Positions 44,531 through 56,000 of a DNA stretch of 64,000 nt are shown piece by piece (within the stretch, counting starts at the first letter, position 1; each line of letters starts with the position of its first letter). The notes beneath the pieces are model-generated. The model was given only the letters and a program-made list of their open reading frames with translations, was not told where the DNA came from and did no database searches. Source of the stretch: Bombyx mori (Eukaryota; Arthropoda; Insecta; Lepidoptera; Bombycidae). Position numbers and translations under genes: made by a program. The stretch spans positions 4,218,501 to 4,282,500 of the forward strand of contig NC_085128.1 of assembly GCF_030269925.1 (NCBI RefSeq), given 5' to 3'.

Positions 44531-45721
44531 CATTCTTTAAGTATCATTGCGATTTTATTTTAAATGCGGTTCCATATTAACCTTGCTTATCCATATTTTG
44601 GTTACCCCCTATTTTAATTAGCCGTAAATCAAAACTAAACTAACTGAAGAATGCGTAGCTAAGTACTAAAATGAAAAAAACAGTTTATTATTTTTCTTAC
44701 AAATTTAATCGAATAACACGACTGTAAATATTAACAAAATGCAAAAACAGTAACTTTTAACAAGGAGTCATTGGCTGTTTATTTGTGCTCGTGACGTCAC
44801 GCGGTGCTTCATAACCGTCGTGCCACTCCATTCATAACAACAAATACGACATAATCAATTTGGATTCACTTATTCATAGCATGTGGTATAATGAAACCTG
44901 CAGTTAGTTTACATTCTCAAAAATTACCACTAAATCAAGCTATTAGTAAAATGTATGTTTTAAATAACACTTTTTTAGATGATTGTACTAAAACGCTTTA
45001 TTATACCACATTATGTAACATTATGAAACTGAAATTGAAACATTATAACATTAACATTATAAGAGGAGAAACAGTATTGCACTATTACATTCAGACCAGT
45101 TTCAAAGATCAGACTGAAACAGATCAAAAAGTATTTATAATCCATGTGTTCAAACAACGCATTAATTAAATGGATTCTATTGATTAAAACAATTTCAAGG
45201 TAATCAAAATAAGGAGGGCAGTTTGTTACCTAGACTATTACTAGTCTCGGTAACAAACTGCCCTCTGTAGGAAGAAAGTATGAAATGCACGTATGTATAT
45301 GTATATTTATATAAATATATAAATATATAATATATAAATATATTTTATATAAAAGTTAATGTAGATTGCAATACCGCTACCTCAATAGGGACTATAGGAA
45401 TATAACAAGAAATTCTTATAAGAAGAATAATTTTGGCAATTTCAATAGGTGAAAAATAGGAAAGTCTAAACGTGTATAATAATTTATCTAAACGCATTCA
45501 TCTATAAGACTAGGTTATATTTTCCAATAACTTTTAAATAGATGTTGAATTAAAATGTACAAAGATTCATTGTTAGTAAAATTATAAAATTTTATAAAAT
45601 TGCATAAACTCAAATTTCTGATAGATTTGGTTAACAAATATTAATTAATAACAAATATAATTTTACAAAACAAACAATAATATATTAAATAAATAACTGA
45701 TCACTAAATTAATCATTTATT
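44531..45721. other. Intergenic downstream of the cuticular gene
   Basis: Apart from the hairpin at 45214, AT-rich with a TATA-repeat tract near 45300-45350. The 92-codon frame at 44891 is AT-biased and unsupported. Confidence 0.5.
45214..45265 (+). repeat. Near-perfect 52-nt hairpin
   Basis: GAGGGCAGTTTGTTACC pairs with GGTAACAAACTGCCCTC (17 bp). Then comes one mismatch, AGACT/AGTCT (5 bp) and the loop ATTACT. It stands out against AT-rich flanks. Confidence 0.8.
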
Positions 45722-45935
45722 AGATCGGTGAGCTCACGGCCCATCTGGTGTTAAGTGATTACCAAAGCCCATAGACATCAACATAGGACATGAGTTCTAA
45801 GTCTCCGTTTTACAGTAAAACGGCTGCCTCACCCTTCAAACCGAAACGGATTACTGTTGCTACACGGCAGAAATAGGCAGAGTGGTGGTATTTACCCATG
45901 TTGACTCACAAGATGGTAGCATCAGTAATCGGGTA
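45722..45935 (-). mobile_element. BMC1-type LINE 3' module, diverged
   Basis: GAGCTCACGGCCCATCTGG to ACTCACAAGATGGTAGCATC. Confidence 0.65.
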
Positions 45936-47639
45936 GAAATAGACGGGGAATACTAAAAATCTTGAAATTTGAGACTACGCACGTTTTTAACTGGTATTTC
46001 TATTACTCTAACTCAGTTTCTTGATTCATATAAAAACAGGACCACATAAAACGAACTTCTTTGAAAATTTCCTTAACGACTGTGACGTTTTTGGTAAACT
46101 CGATTGTACCAATCGAAATATCTTCAAAATAAAGGACAAACTTTCAAGTATTTTGTGTAGTTATAAATGCCGACCTGGAGAAACCTGCTACTAGTTCATC
46201 ACGGAGATTAAACTAACCCAGACCGAGTTGAAGGGATAAATATTTATTTATCATAATAGATCATTGGGTAGATCTTCAGAAATTCAAGATAATATTTCTT
46301 AAACGTTGGCAAATTAATGAATTCGAAGAAATTCTAATTAGAAGAAATTAAAATTATTAAGTTTAGCTTATTAGTAATTGTGTAAATTTTCCTAAAGGCA
46401 CTTTACAGTACAACGGTAGCAAAAGAAGCTGTAAAAAAATTTGCATATTTTTCGCGAGTTTCTTCACTTTCGCTTGATATGAAAAGCTCGTTCGATTTGT
46501 TAACATTTTACATAAATTATTACGTTTCCTGTATTTTTGTCTGATAATCAATCATTACATTCTAGCAATCGTAAAATTTTGTGCCTTTAGAACTTCACTA
46601 TTTAATATTTTCTAGATTTAAATTTTCGTGGATTAATTTCGCGATTATTTTACAATATTTTAAATTTTCCGCCACTTCAAATACTAACAATTTTAAAACG
46701 ATATATTTCGTGGTCACAGGCGTCGCGAGATTAAATCACAATATAATTTATCATGTTCATCACAACATGATAAGCCCGATTATACTGAAGAAGCAATAGA
46801 AAGTCCTAAGGTTGTGTTTACCATTGAGAAAAACAAATACTTAATTCCAAACAAAATAAACACGATGGTTCGGTATTTCGTATTCGTTATCGTTTTCAAG
46901 ATTCCTTGATTAATTTTCTAACTTGGGCCTCTATCTAGTTTTTGCAACTGACTTTATATTAAAATTATATCTCGAACGGAGCGCATGTTTTTTCTTTGTT
47001 ATTAACCTTTTCACTAAAGACTTGTCATGAAATTCGTGTTCAGGACTTTATAAAAAGTAACATAAATTTGAAATTTGTCTGAACAAAATTAATACTTCTG
47101 ACGCTATTGGTACTACGTAACATCTAAATATTCAATTCAGATATTTTGTAGCGATTCGAATCGAAAAATCTCAACACATAAACTGCAGCTTTGCTTTACT
47201 TAACACTATGTGTATATAAAGATTTTATATAATTTCATAATAAATAGATAGAAAAACCTTTAAATATTACGACTCTAAGAAGGCAAAATAGCAAATCACT
47301 AGAGAAAGCCAATATTGAGCGAACAGTGACGTGCCTTAATAGAATATTAGATAACATGAAAGTTATATTTACAAGATTAAGGCCTTATCCCTATGTACTA
47401 TAAATTTTATAATATTTATTTCCTAAATTAAAAACTAAATTACTTTTTTTAGGTTTATTTAATCTTTTCATTTTTCGGTAGTTTAGGCCTATTTTTTCAC
47501 GTAACTTAATTTTTTATGTTCTCAATTGTAACGAAAACTTTGAACGTAATTTTCATCAACACGAAGACGTCCGATTAACTTAAAAACTTGCACACGTATC
47601 AAGGACCCGTGACCTACCTACCCAACTAATTACCTACGA
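45936..47639. other. Intergenic, nothing identified
   Basis: Very AT-rich. Confidence 0.5.
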
Positions 47640-47765
47640 GTATGCAAAGCACTGCTCTTGCTAGGGCTAGGAAATTAGCCTAGTAAGCTATCTCATGTTG
47701 AGCTCGTGAGCTCACACTAGCAGGCAGAGCGTAGTTGAAATAATCCCCTAGGCCACCAGCGAATA
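47640..47765 (-). repeat. Bm1 SINE fragment, reversed
   Basis: GCAAAGCACTGCTCTTGCTAG and GTGAGCTCACACTAGCAGG. Confidence 0.5.
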
Positions 47766-47850
47766 GGTAGGTAAAAACATACAATAGTTTCATTACATTG
47801 ACCCTAATATTAAGATCCTTCAGGTCACCAAGTTAAAAAGACTACGGTTT

Positions 47851-48120
47851 TAATTGAATATGCAATTTCGAAAAGGGCACATCTCTGAAAATGTAAAATG
47901 TTCAGGTAATGAAAAAAAACTGATTATTTTCTTAAGCAGTGTAAAATTTTAAATATTATAAAATAACTTTTGAGATATATTTTGGTGTTAATTAGCAATT
48001 GAAAATGACTGGAATTATTATAAAATAGGTGTAGGTAAGCCTCAAAAGTACATGTATATGAAAAAACGTATTTGACAAAATATGCGACATGTGCCCTTTT
48101 CGAAATTGCATATTCAATTA
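47851..48120. mobile_element. MITE with perfect 32-bp terminal inverted repeats
   Basis: The left arm at 47851-47882 (TAATTGAATATGCAATTTCG...) is the exact reverse complement of 48089-48120. The element is 270 bases, AT-rich and non-coding. If the outer TA on each side is a target duplication, this fits a Tc1/mariner-type MITE. Confidence 0.8.
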
Positions 48121-48376
48121 TTAGAACGAATTTCTATCGAAGCGTGCTGTTTTAGTTATTAAACTACACTTATCGGGAGGGCTGAGCGATCTGTGGTCTG
48201 ATCTTAAGGGTCAATTCTACGCAGATTCTCAAAGCCATGTTTGAACAGACCATGTGAAAAATAATTCAGTTGAGACACATACGTCCCCCCACACGCTAAT
48301 TAGCTATGAAATTATAACGTGTTAGTTACGTATAATCTTAACGTTATCTTATATCAAAGATTTTACCATGATTTTT

Positions 48377-48672
48377 ACTAGCTGACCCGGCAGACTTCGT
48401 AGTGTCTCAATCGAAAAATAAAATACCTAAACTTTTGTATAAAATAAACTTAAAACCAACAAAAGGAATCCGTCCGACGGGGGACACATCAAAGGAAAAA
48501 CTAAATTGTTATTTGTATTTAATTCCGAAGATTTTCATATTTATTTACCTTTTAAACCTTCTCTGGACTTCCACAAATAAATCAAGACCAAAATTTGCTA
48601 AATCGGTCCAGCCGTTCCCGAGTTTTAGCGAGACTAACGAACAACAAATCATTTTTATATATATAGATAGAT
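48377..48672 (-). mobile_element. Helitron-like element (family A), intergenic
   Basis: Reverse orientation, from ACTAGCTGACCCGGCAGAC to a TATATATATAGATAGA end. Confidence 0.65.
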
Positions 48673-49234
48673 GATCGAATTACTTCTTTTTTAGCACCTA
48701 GAGTGTTGCCTGTTGTTGTGTTGAAGTGCCTGTCGTAATTAGATCTCAATCGATTGATGGAACAACTCGAGTAAGTAGAAATCGATTATCACTTAGTATG
48801 TTTTATAGATGCGAGTTTTAAATCGTTGGAGGGAAACAAGAGGGAGTTCTCAGATCCTTCCTTAAAAAAAAAACGAATAAAGTGAAGAAGAATTAAAAAA
48901 AATAAAATTCTTGTATATTCTTTTGTAAAGTTAACACAATTGGACTATTTAAAGACTAAAGTTGTGTTTAATTTTAGCACAAATACTACAGAGCGTAACT
49001 GTAGATATAAACAGATGATTAAAAGTCAATAAAATATAATTTTTTTAAAGTAAAATTCGAAGAGATTTTTTACGTAAACGTAATACATTATAGGGCCTTA
49101 TTAGTTACAATAACTTCATCAAAGTTTCCATACCTCTAGGATACTTGAAACGACCTAAATATTTGATCATCGATTGTTTAGGTTCTTAGTGTAGATCAAA
49201 CGAGATGATAGTCTACCTGCCTATACACGCACAA

Positions 49235-49640
49235 GCCCGCCGCCGTCGAACGGTGGCCAAGGAGGCGGACCTCGCCCAAGCCCTGACCCACTAAGTGTTT
49301 CAGGTCCCCCTCACATGTCGGTTTGGTAACCGGTGAAGGGGGCTGGTTTTAACCCAGCGAGGTATTCCGTAGGATAACCCATTCTAACCGGCGCCATCTA
49401 GGCGGGCTCCGGACAGCCTGCCGACCGAGAGGGCTGGTGGTCGTGGCGCCGACGACCGCCAGTCCGGCATCCCGAGGAGGAAGGTGATGGGAGAGATGTA
49501 CTCCGCAATAAACGCTTCACTCTCCCCCCTTTGCCTTTCATGAGTTGTGTCTCATGCGAGGTTTGGATGCTGGTTGTTGAGCGACAGGAGGTTTTAGTCG
49601 GTTCGACTCCGACATGCCCCGCCCGCCAGCCTGACAAAAA
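49235..49640 (+). repeat. GC-rich LINE-like repeat ending in a tRNA T-arm-like hairpin
   Basis: GACCTCGCCCAAGCCCTGAC, GGCGCCATCTAGGCGGGCTC, CCCGAGGAGGAAGGTGATGG, then GTCGG-TTCGACT-CCGAC at 49597-49613 and an A-run. It is highly GC-rich against the background, with an inverted partner at 62270-62610. It is probably a non-LTR 3' region. Confidence 0.55.
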
Positions 49641-49654
49641 AAAAACCTGCCTAT

Positions 49655-49745
49655 ACAAGCGAGATCGTGCACAACTATCCACTTTGAGACATGAGGTCGA
49701 TTTCAAAGACGAACAAGGCAGGACGGTGGTACCACGCGGCCTCAA
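49655..49745 (-). repeat. Diverged BMC1-type scrap
   Basis: CACTTTGAGACATGAGGTCG and AGGCAGGACGGTGGTACC. Confidence 0.35.
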
Positions 49746-49749
49746 ACAT

Positions 49750-51254
49750 CTCCTGCAGTTTATATTATGCTCTACGCACTGTATTTTGGCAGAATACAAA
49801 ATGCCCTACCTCCTAAAGTATTTTCAATTCATTAAATATTCAATTTGCATTGAATATTATAAATTTTCATACATACATCTTAACTACAAAATTATCGACT
49901 AATTGTGTATAGTTAGACATGTCTGTTATCTTAACCGTATTTGGACTGAAAAACTGCATTTTTTCACATTTAAATTCACAGCCAAATTTTTACAGCTTGT
50001 TTCTTTGGATTTACTTCTAATACGTTTTTTTTTTACTTATTTACATTTTGGACGCGAGCGCCTCTATTTAAATACACTGATTTACAAAAGATCAAATTTT
50101 ATGAATACAATGTTCTTTAATTTCAACAATCAAATTAAAGATTTATTATAACAATATTATATAAATGAAATACGTGGAACACCTAAAAATGTTCCAATGC
50201 TAATGTAAAAATAAAGTATGTAATTCTAACAACAATCTTTACTTATCTTTACTTTGTGTTCTGGTATCACTAACAGCTGTCAAAAATTCTATAACAATGA
50301 AGATAGGATGTTGTTTTTGATTTTTTTATAACCCTAGTCAATTAAGTTATAAAAATGCAAGATGAATAAATTGTCCCACAAATTAACAATATTCATAGAA
50401 AAGAGTTAGTAAAATATAGACATGTTAAATGAAAAAAAAAAATTGGATACGATATGAATTTAATAATGACCGACTATAAATCTTTACATAATCTTGTTCA
50501 TAGGAAAAAAAGCCTCAAATTGTTAATCACTAAATCGCCAATAACGAAGCAACAAAGAGTCTAAACAAAAAAAGTACCTACGGTTTTATTGATATTTTAA
50601 ACTTGAGTAGTCTGGTACTTTGCTTATCGAAAAAAAACGTAAACACTGCACAAAGAAAAAACAACAAAAAAATTATTTAAATACTGAATACTTTTTCGCT
50701 GACCAATGAGGTCAATTCGACATCAAAATTATCAAAGTTCTATTCTAGAACAATCTATAGTGTAACAGACATAAACTAAAATATTCATATTTTAATCTAT
50801 GATAAAAACGAGACTAAAAGACTAATAATTACTTAACAAGTCTTTGAAATGATTTGGCAAAAAAAAGGAAACTACTTCCGAATGAAATACCGGGTTGGTA
50901 TATCAATCGAGTTTCGAGTTTTGTGATAGAACTACATATTTATTATTAGTAAAGACTAGATTCGTTAAGTCTACGCACTTATTAATCATAAAAATAAAGG
51001 TGAAATCGTTTTATCACACACTAAAAATCTACATGACGAGGAGTGAAAGGTTATTTGGTTTAAGCTACATTTTTGCAACTTTACAGGAAAGCAAAAATTA
51101 TGATATTTATTGTTTATTAATAATACAATATAATCTATACAAATAAATAAAATTGGAGTGTCTGTTTGTAATAATAAAATAACCACTTTTTACTAAATGC
51201 GTAAATATGTATAAACACAGTACATATACCAAAAAACTATTTTTTTATTTATTT
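49750..51254. other. Intergenic, nothing identified
   Basis: AT-rich, short frames only. Confidence 0.5.
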
Positions 51255-51440
51255 TGTCCGTCTGTCTGTTTGTTCCAGCTAATCTCTGGAACGGCTGAAC
51301 CGATTTTTACGGGACTTTCACTGATAGATAGCTGATGATATAAGGAGTAACTTAGGCTTAGTACTGAGTACTTGTTAGACTAGCTTCGCCCCGCGGTACG
51401 ACAATAACGGCGGGTAGCATGGTCAGACTCAGCTAGTTAT
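51255..51440 (-). repeat. Dispersed repeat with GCGGGGCGAAGC motif
   Basis: Inverse of the 19560-19800 family: CTCTGGAACGGCTGAACCG, then AGCTAGCTTCG-type sequence (CTAGCTTCGCCCCGCGG). Intergenic. Confidence 0.5.
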
Positions 51441-52440
51441 TAATATAATTATGATATTTTTCCAAATTTTAAATATTACAATTTGGAAAATATCTTATAA
51501 CAAAAACACTTCTTCAGCTATTTCAGTGAGGTGAACTTAATTGAAGTTCAATTATAAAACATCGAATAGTTGATACTGAAACGGACCTTTGATTACATTA
51601 GATAAATGTCGGCTTTGAGTGAAATGCGAGCGCTTAAACCAAATTGCCCTTCACCTGTCGATATCAGTTCAAAAAGCAATGTGGTTATTATTTCAAATTA
51701 AATCACTGCACTTATTAATATATGGACGAATAACACGAATTGAAATAAAAGTATATTCCATATTTTTTTCTATTCTTGAAAAGAAGTATTTAAATTATCA
51801 GACGTAGGATACAAAGCCACAGAGGCTCTTCTCGTCTTTTTATTATTTTATTTTTGTAATAATTAAATAACTTACAAGCCTTTGATCACATATAGTATGA
51901 ATCCTTAATAAATTACAATCGATTTAACAAATATAAAGTTCACTAAAACTTACGTATGCATTCAATAATCGATTAAGATCTTAATTAAAAATATAGGAAA
52001 CAATTTTACTGAGCATAAATTTCAAAATTCTAACTAAATTATATATATTTTTTTTAATATAAAAAATTTCAACTAATTTTAAAATTATACCTGTAATACA
52101 TTTTGTGATTCAGTAGATCAGTGGCAAGAATTAATATTTTAAATTTTGATATTCATTCACGTGCCAAAGTACTGTAATAAGTCTAATCATCACACATTTG
52201 AAAAACTAAATTTACCTAAAAACCCAAAATCACAATTAATTTCGAACAATACAAACTTCATGCACGTTAGATTATAATTGAATACTAAATTAGAAGTATT
52301 AATTTTCAAATACTCGATGAAAAAATCAAAACACAGATTACACAAAGAAACAAAAAAGGCGGGCTTTCAGAATACGAAATTGCCCGGACCGAGTTTGCGG
52401 GAATACTCCAACAATACACTGATTGTTCCACTTTTACTGA
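51441..52440. other. Intergenic before the MCU 3' end
   Basis: No recognised element. TTCCAAATTTTAAATATTAC followed by AATTTGGAAAATA near 51460-51490 forms a weak inverted repeat. Confidence 0.4.
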
Positions 52441-52444
52441 TCTA

Positions 52445-52450
52445 TTTATT
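52445..52450 (-). terminator. Candidate MCU poly(A) signal
   Basis: AATAAA on the minus strand, about 400 bases after the stop. It is plausible in distance, but other A-rich hexamers are nearby. Confidence 0.35.
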
Positions 52451-52845
52451 TTATATATTTTGACATATGACAAAACAAAATGGCGCCAGTAACAAATCAA
52501 TATTTCGATTGAAAAAAAAAAAAGGAAAATTAGCGTGATGTTTGAGTTTAGCAATAGGATTTGTGAAACATGGACGTTTCGACTGTCAACTTTAGTTTTT
52601 AATTCCTATTCCATCTAGCTCTTAAGAGGACACTCGCTCCGAATCAACTCATATGTTGAAAACCCGGCCAAATTAAAACTGTTAACGTTCACGGAAAAAC
52701 TTTTTTTTTTGATAAATGTTCATCAGTGCTGCCACCATACAAAAAAAAAGCAACATCAACGATTCGAAAGCGTTCTATTTTCAAATAATCGAAAAATAGC
52801 GCGCTTCATTACATAACTTTGCTAACGAGAGTGATTCAGCAAATA

Positions 52846-53004
52846 TTACGTGATTTTCATTTTCTTGCTGGTCTCTTCGAGCATGTCCTTGATTTTGGTG
52901 AGCGGTGACCTTCTGTCGTCGGTTGTCTTCTCGACGTACATCGAGGGTAGGTGGATTTGGAGCGGGTCGCGGAGACGAGCGAGGTCTTTTTCTAATTTTG
53001 CTAT
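52846..53004 (-). CDS. MCU: MCU terminal exon: coiled coil 2 and C-terminus
   Basis: The acceptor is TTAATTTACAG. The 52 codons contain [20 protein letters not shown] and then a charged tail ending KKMKIT, followed by TAA. The tail appears longer than the short end I remember for the human protein. Confidence 0.92.
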   Translation of the reverse strand: MAKLEKDLARLRDPLQIHLPSMYVEKTTDDRRSPLTKIKDMLEETSKKMKIT

Positions 53005-56000
53005 CTGTAAATTAACAGTACGATTATAACGAGACCCAATATTCAAGGGCGGCGCTCGTATTCGATACTTGGACTATTAGTCTATAGTATTGATAAATTA
53101 ATATTGATCTAGTGCATATCTATATGTATAAAAATGAGTTGCTGTTCGTTAGTCTCGCTAAAACTCGAGAACGGTTGGACCGATTTGGCTAATTTTGGTC
53201 TTGATTTATTTGTGGAAGTCCAGAGGTTTAAAATGTAGATAAATATGAAAATACTGGGAATTAAATAAAAATAACAATTTTGTTTTTCCTTTGATGTGTC
53301 CCCCGTCGGACGGATTCCTTTTGTTTGTTTAAGTTTATTTTATACAAAAGTTTAGGTATTTGATTTATCGATTGAGGCACTACAAAGTAGGCCGGGTCAG
53401 TTAGTCAAACTATAAAAAATATCTGAATAATCATTACGAAAACAAGACAGATGAATTCCAACATTAGAAAAATAAAACTGTAGCGTCTTTTCAAAACATC
53501 ACACAGTGACTATGTTATAAACAAAATTTAATATTAAATAAATTTAAAACTATACTTTCGCAAAAATCATTACTCGTGTGCACGGAACAGATAATATACC
53601 AAATAATAATGTTTTACCATTGTATATTGTATAATACCATAAATGTAACAGGTAACTTAGGTTTCCTTCTGTAGTTGAGAAGATGCGCTGATTGTATAAC
53701 ATAAACACATTACAGGTTTGTAATGAAAACCCGACGAACATAATCATAGTTTGTACTCGTAGTTTAGTATTCCGTTTGTAATGTAAGATTTTCAAGTGTA
53801 ATCAATTTTAGTGGGTGGTAAAAAAATTTAATTATATATATGTTATATATATAGTATGATTTATAAGTATAATCAGATGTGTTATACTGTAAATATTGTA
53901 TGATTTTGAATCTTAATCAACTACATACACAGGTGCTATTGTAAATATTTGTGTTTGTAATCTGGGATATTGAAGTGTAATCAGATGTGTTATCTTGTAA
54001 GATTTTGAAGTGTAATCAAGAACAATCTACAATACTAACCTGATCTTTAAGATTATTGTATTGGTTAATATCGAGCCCGATCTTCTTTGCCTTCTTGTGT
54101 AGCATCAACAGATGCTGTCGATCTTTGACATCGGGCAAAATGTACTCCTGAAAGAAAAAGAAAAAAAGATATCTTTAATAAGTTAAAACAAAGTATCTAC
54201 TATTTTAATGGTAAATTTTTTGTTTCCGACTGCTTATACTATAATGAAGTATAACGCCTCTAATGTAGATATTTTCTTAAATAATTGTAATTCGGATAAT
54301 TTCTTAAACCATTGATAACAATAAAAGTTTTTACCCTCAACACAGCCGGCTGTCGCTATAACCCTGCGTCATTTTTTATTTGTTACATTATTTTTGTATT
54401 GCTTAGTTGGCTGGACGAGCTCACGGCCCACCTGGTGTTAAATGGTTACCGGAGACCATAGACATCTACAAACGAAATGCCGGCATCCACCTCGAGACAA
54501 GTATTGTAATAGAGATATAAGTTCTAAAGTCTCAAGTATAGTTACAACGGCTGTCCCACCCTTCAAACCGAAACGCATTACTGCTTCACGGCAGAAATAG
54601 GCAGGGCGGTGGTACCTACCCGTGCGGACTCACAAAACTTACCAACATTAATAACTTGGATACTTGGTAGATAATTCGTTTTTTTTTTCCTAGAACTCCT
54701 AAAACTTTTTTCCAAGAAGTAATTTTATTTGTAATTAAAAAAAATTATTTGTATTTTGTAATTTTGTTTTGAATAGCTAATTTGGCGGCTCGCTCGCTAT
54801 GTACATTAATCCGAGTTTGCTGATTGCATATACAATAATTTAGATTACAATCCAGATCAGACTTAGATACTATTTGTACGATTTAGTTAATATGTAATGT
54901 ACCGTAATGATTGTGATTTGTTTTGTACGTCAATAAAAAAATAATAATTAAAAATAATAATAATAACATCGCGTCTTATTGGTGTTAGTGTAAATAACAA
55001 TCAGATAAAATCGAGTGGTATGTAATTAATATCTTTGACAACACTTTACGCACCTGTTTAGTTAGAACGAAGTAAGCATACGCCGCCATAGCCGTTCCGT
55101 ATGTTACGAAGTAAGTGACGGGCTCCATGATGTCCCAGGAGTACTCCCACCATGTCAAACGGGCCAGAACGCCGAACTGAACTCCCATCAGGCCAAGACC
55201 GAACCACGTTAGAGCGGAAGTACGACGCGAAGTCTCAACTTCGAGGCTCCTACGTTTCTGCAAATAAATTGAACTTCTCTATAATACAGAGTGTTTTGAA
55301 ATGCGTCGTAGAAGAGTGTATTTTTTTTATTGCTTAGATGGGTGGACGAGCTCACAGCCCACCTGGTGTTAAGTGGTTACTGGAGCCCATAGACATCTAC
55401 GACGTAAATGCGCCGCCCACCTTGAGATATAAGTTCTGAGGTCTCAAGTATAGTTACAACGGCTGCCCTATCCTTCAAACCGAAACGCCTTACTGCTTGA
55501 CGGCAGGGTGATGGTACCTACCCGCACGGACTCACAAGAGGTCCTACCACCAGTAATTACGAAAATTATAATTTTGCGGGTTCGATTTTTATTACACGGT
55601 GTTATTCCTTCACCGTGGAAGTCAATCGTGAACATTTGTTGATTATGTATTTCATTATAAAAATTGGTATCCGCCTGGGATTCGAACATCGGTGCATCGC
55701 TCAACACGAATGCACCGGACGTATTGTCCTTTAGGCCATGACGACTATAATGGTATTTTACGAACAGTTAATTCTGACTGAGAAATACTAATCAACTGGC
55801 GTTTTAGTTAAAATCGGTGCATCATTATACATGAAACCTCAAATTCTAACATTATTAAAAGACGAGAATGTGCCCCGGTCGATTCAATCGATTACTCAAA
55901 AATGTCTTTTAGTGTCCTTTATAAAGATATTCAATAGCAGAGTTTATTATTTGTATGTTTAATATCATCTACAGAATTTAAATCACGGTAACAAGTAACT

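Noticed and set aside
44891..45169. 92-codon frame after the cuticular gene
   Set aside because: Extremely AT-biased residues (N, K, I, Y) with no domain. Likely chance.
45214..45265. Calling the hairpin a microRNA
   Set aside because: Stem nearly perfect and short, no match to a miRNA I know, and no expression data. Kept as a hairpin only.
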